From: an uncultured Selenomonadaceae bacterium
GTDB taxonomy: Bacteria; Bacillota; Negativicutes; Selenomonadales; Selenomonadaceae
Direction: 5' to 3'
Length of the DNA: 7,722 nt
NCBI GenBank assembly: GCA_905236255.1
Contig: CAJOPK010000222.1
Coordinates: 1-7,722 of the forward strand
Shown here: positions 6,821 through 7,722 of the stretch, piece by piece
Numbering within the stretch: the first letter of the stretch is position 1
How the letters are laid out: each line of letters opens with the position of its first letter
The notes under the pieces: generated by a model
The model's database searches: none
What the model was told of the DNA's origin: nothing
What the model saw: only the letters and a program-made list of their open reading frames with translations
Program-made: the position numbers and the translations under genes

Positions 6821-7722
6821 ATGAGCGATGCAACAAAAGGCTCGGCGGAACTTGATTTGCAGGAAATAATCAAGAAAGCCGAATCACAGACAAATTTTCC
6901 CGACGTACCGTTGGACGAATTTACCGCCCCGACCTACGACGAATGGAAAGAGGCTTGCATTGAACTTTTGAAGGGTGCGCCCTTTGAAAAGAAAATGTAT
7001 ACCAAAACTTACGAGGGAATTACTTTCGATCCCATGTACTTCCACAACGCGACGGAAGAAATTTTGCCGAAAAAATCTTTTCCGGGTATGGGCGATTACC
7101 TTCGCGGTGCAAATGCCAACGGCTATGTCAACAAGCCTTGGGGAATTGCACAGGCCTGCGACGAAACTTTGCCGGAAGAGAACAACGAACTTTTGAAACA
7201 CGAAATTGACAAAGGCTCCACAATATACAACATTAAACTTGACTGTGCGACTTTGAAGGCAAAAGATGCCCGCGAATGTGAAAAACCCGGCAACGGCGGC
7301 GTAAGTCTCACGACTTTGGAAGATGTCGAAAAACTTTTGAACGGCTTGAAACTCGACAAATATCCGCTTTATGTTTATTCCGGCGAATCTTCACTGCCGG
7401 TCATGGCTCTGATTGTTGCGGCGGTCAAAAAGAACGGCGGCGACGTTTCAAAACTTTCCGGATTTATCGGTGCAGACCCGATCGGCGTTCTTGCCGAAAA
7501 AGGCGGCTTGAATCAAAATCTCGACAAGCTTTTTGATGAGGCGGCGGCGGCGGCAAAATGGGCGATTAAAAACGCTCCCGCACTCAAAACTTTCATGGTT
7601 AAGAGTGACGTTTTCTCAAACGGCGGTGCAAACGATGTTCAGGAAGTCGCTTATACTTTGTCAACGGGCGTTGCGTACCTTCGTGCTTTGATGGATCGCG
7701 GCTTGACGATTGACGAGGCGGC
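6821..7722 (+). CDS. mutA: Methylmalonyl-CoA mutase small (beta) subunit, 3' end cut by the window
   Basis: The reading frame is open from ATG 6821 to the right edge (300 complete codons), so the gene is partial; small subunits usually run to about 600 residues or more. The sequence resembles the small subunit of heterodimeric methylmalonyl-CoA mutase. It has a PGMGDYLRGANANGYVNKPW segment at about 88-107 (the large-subunit version of this area is different), GFIGADPIGVLAEKGG near 214-229, and SNGGANDVQEVAYTLSTGVAYLRAL near 266-290, which matches the TIM-barrel part of Propionibacterium MutA as I recall it. The heterodimer interconverts succinyl-CoA and methylmalonyl-CoA using adenosylcobalamin bound by the large subunit. 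The large-subunit gene is expected just beyond the window. It is divergent from thyX, with a strong ribosome site and a plausible promoter. Its cofactor links it to cbiF and cbiG about 5 kb away. Confidence 0.9.
   Translation, partial: MSDATKGSAELDLQEIIKKAESQTNFPDVPLDEFTAPTYDEWKEACIELLKGAPFEKKMYTKTYEGITFDPMYFHNATEEILPKKSFPGMGDYLRGANANGYVNKPWGIAQACDETLPEENNELLKHEIDKGSTIYNIKLDCATLKAKDARECEKPGNGGVSLTTLEDVEKLLNGLKLDKYPLYVYSGESSLPVMALIVAAVKKNGGDVSKLSGFIGADPIGVLAEKGGLNQNLDKLFDEAAAAAKWAIKNAPALKTFMVKSDVFSNGGANDVQEVAYTLSTGVAYLRALMDRGLTIDEA

Overview
The window looks like chromosomal DNA from an anaerobic bacterium, most likely a Firmicute and possibly of the Negativicutes (Selenomonadales-like). The evidence is metabolic and stylistic, so the assignment is an inference. 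It carries consecutive genes of the anaerobic (early cobalt insertion) cobalamin route, a flavin/rubredoxin/rubrerythrin oxygen-defence fusion, flavin-dependent thymidylate synthase, and the small subunit of the B12-dependent methylmalonyl-CoA mutase, typical of succinate/propionate fermenters. Shine-Dalgarno sequences are strong (GGAGG types). The DNA is AT-rich, with many A/T runs and AAAATTTT-type words even inside genes.

Layout: six genes lie head to tail on the minus strand, transcribed from right to left: thyX (6573-5947), guaA (5894-4317), a glycosyltransferase (4299-3013), a flavin reductase-rubredoxin-rubrerythrin fusion (2939-1767), cbiF (1743-985) and cbiG (988-110). Gaps are short (52, 17, 73 and 23 bases, then a 4-base ATGA overlap). 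A consensus-like promoter lies inside the 73-base gap, so the last three genes can probably be expressed on their own. A 247-base divergent intergenic region (6574-6820) separates thyX from a plus-strand methylmalonyl-CoA mutase small-subunit gene, which runs off the right edge. The first 109 bases follow cbiG and hold AT-rich, partly repetitive DNA with no gene I can support.

How the genes relate: CbiF and CbiG catalyse consecutive steps of corrin-ring synthesis (C-11 methylation, then opening of the lactone ring), and the mutase at the right end uses the finished cofactor. ThyX and GuaA supply dTMP and GMP. The fusion protein appears to combine an NAD(P)H-accepting flavin domain, a rubredoxin relay and a peroxide-reducing diiron domain in one chain. 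The glycosyltransferase is functionally unrelated to its neighbours.

The two most interesting points are an uninterrupted ten-G tract inside the glycosyltransferase, where gain or loss of one G would truncate the protein within about ten codons (a candidate phase-variation switch), and the three-module redox fusion with its own promoter and an overlapping perfect palindrome.
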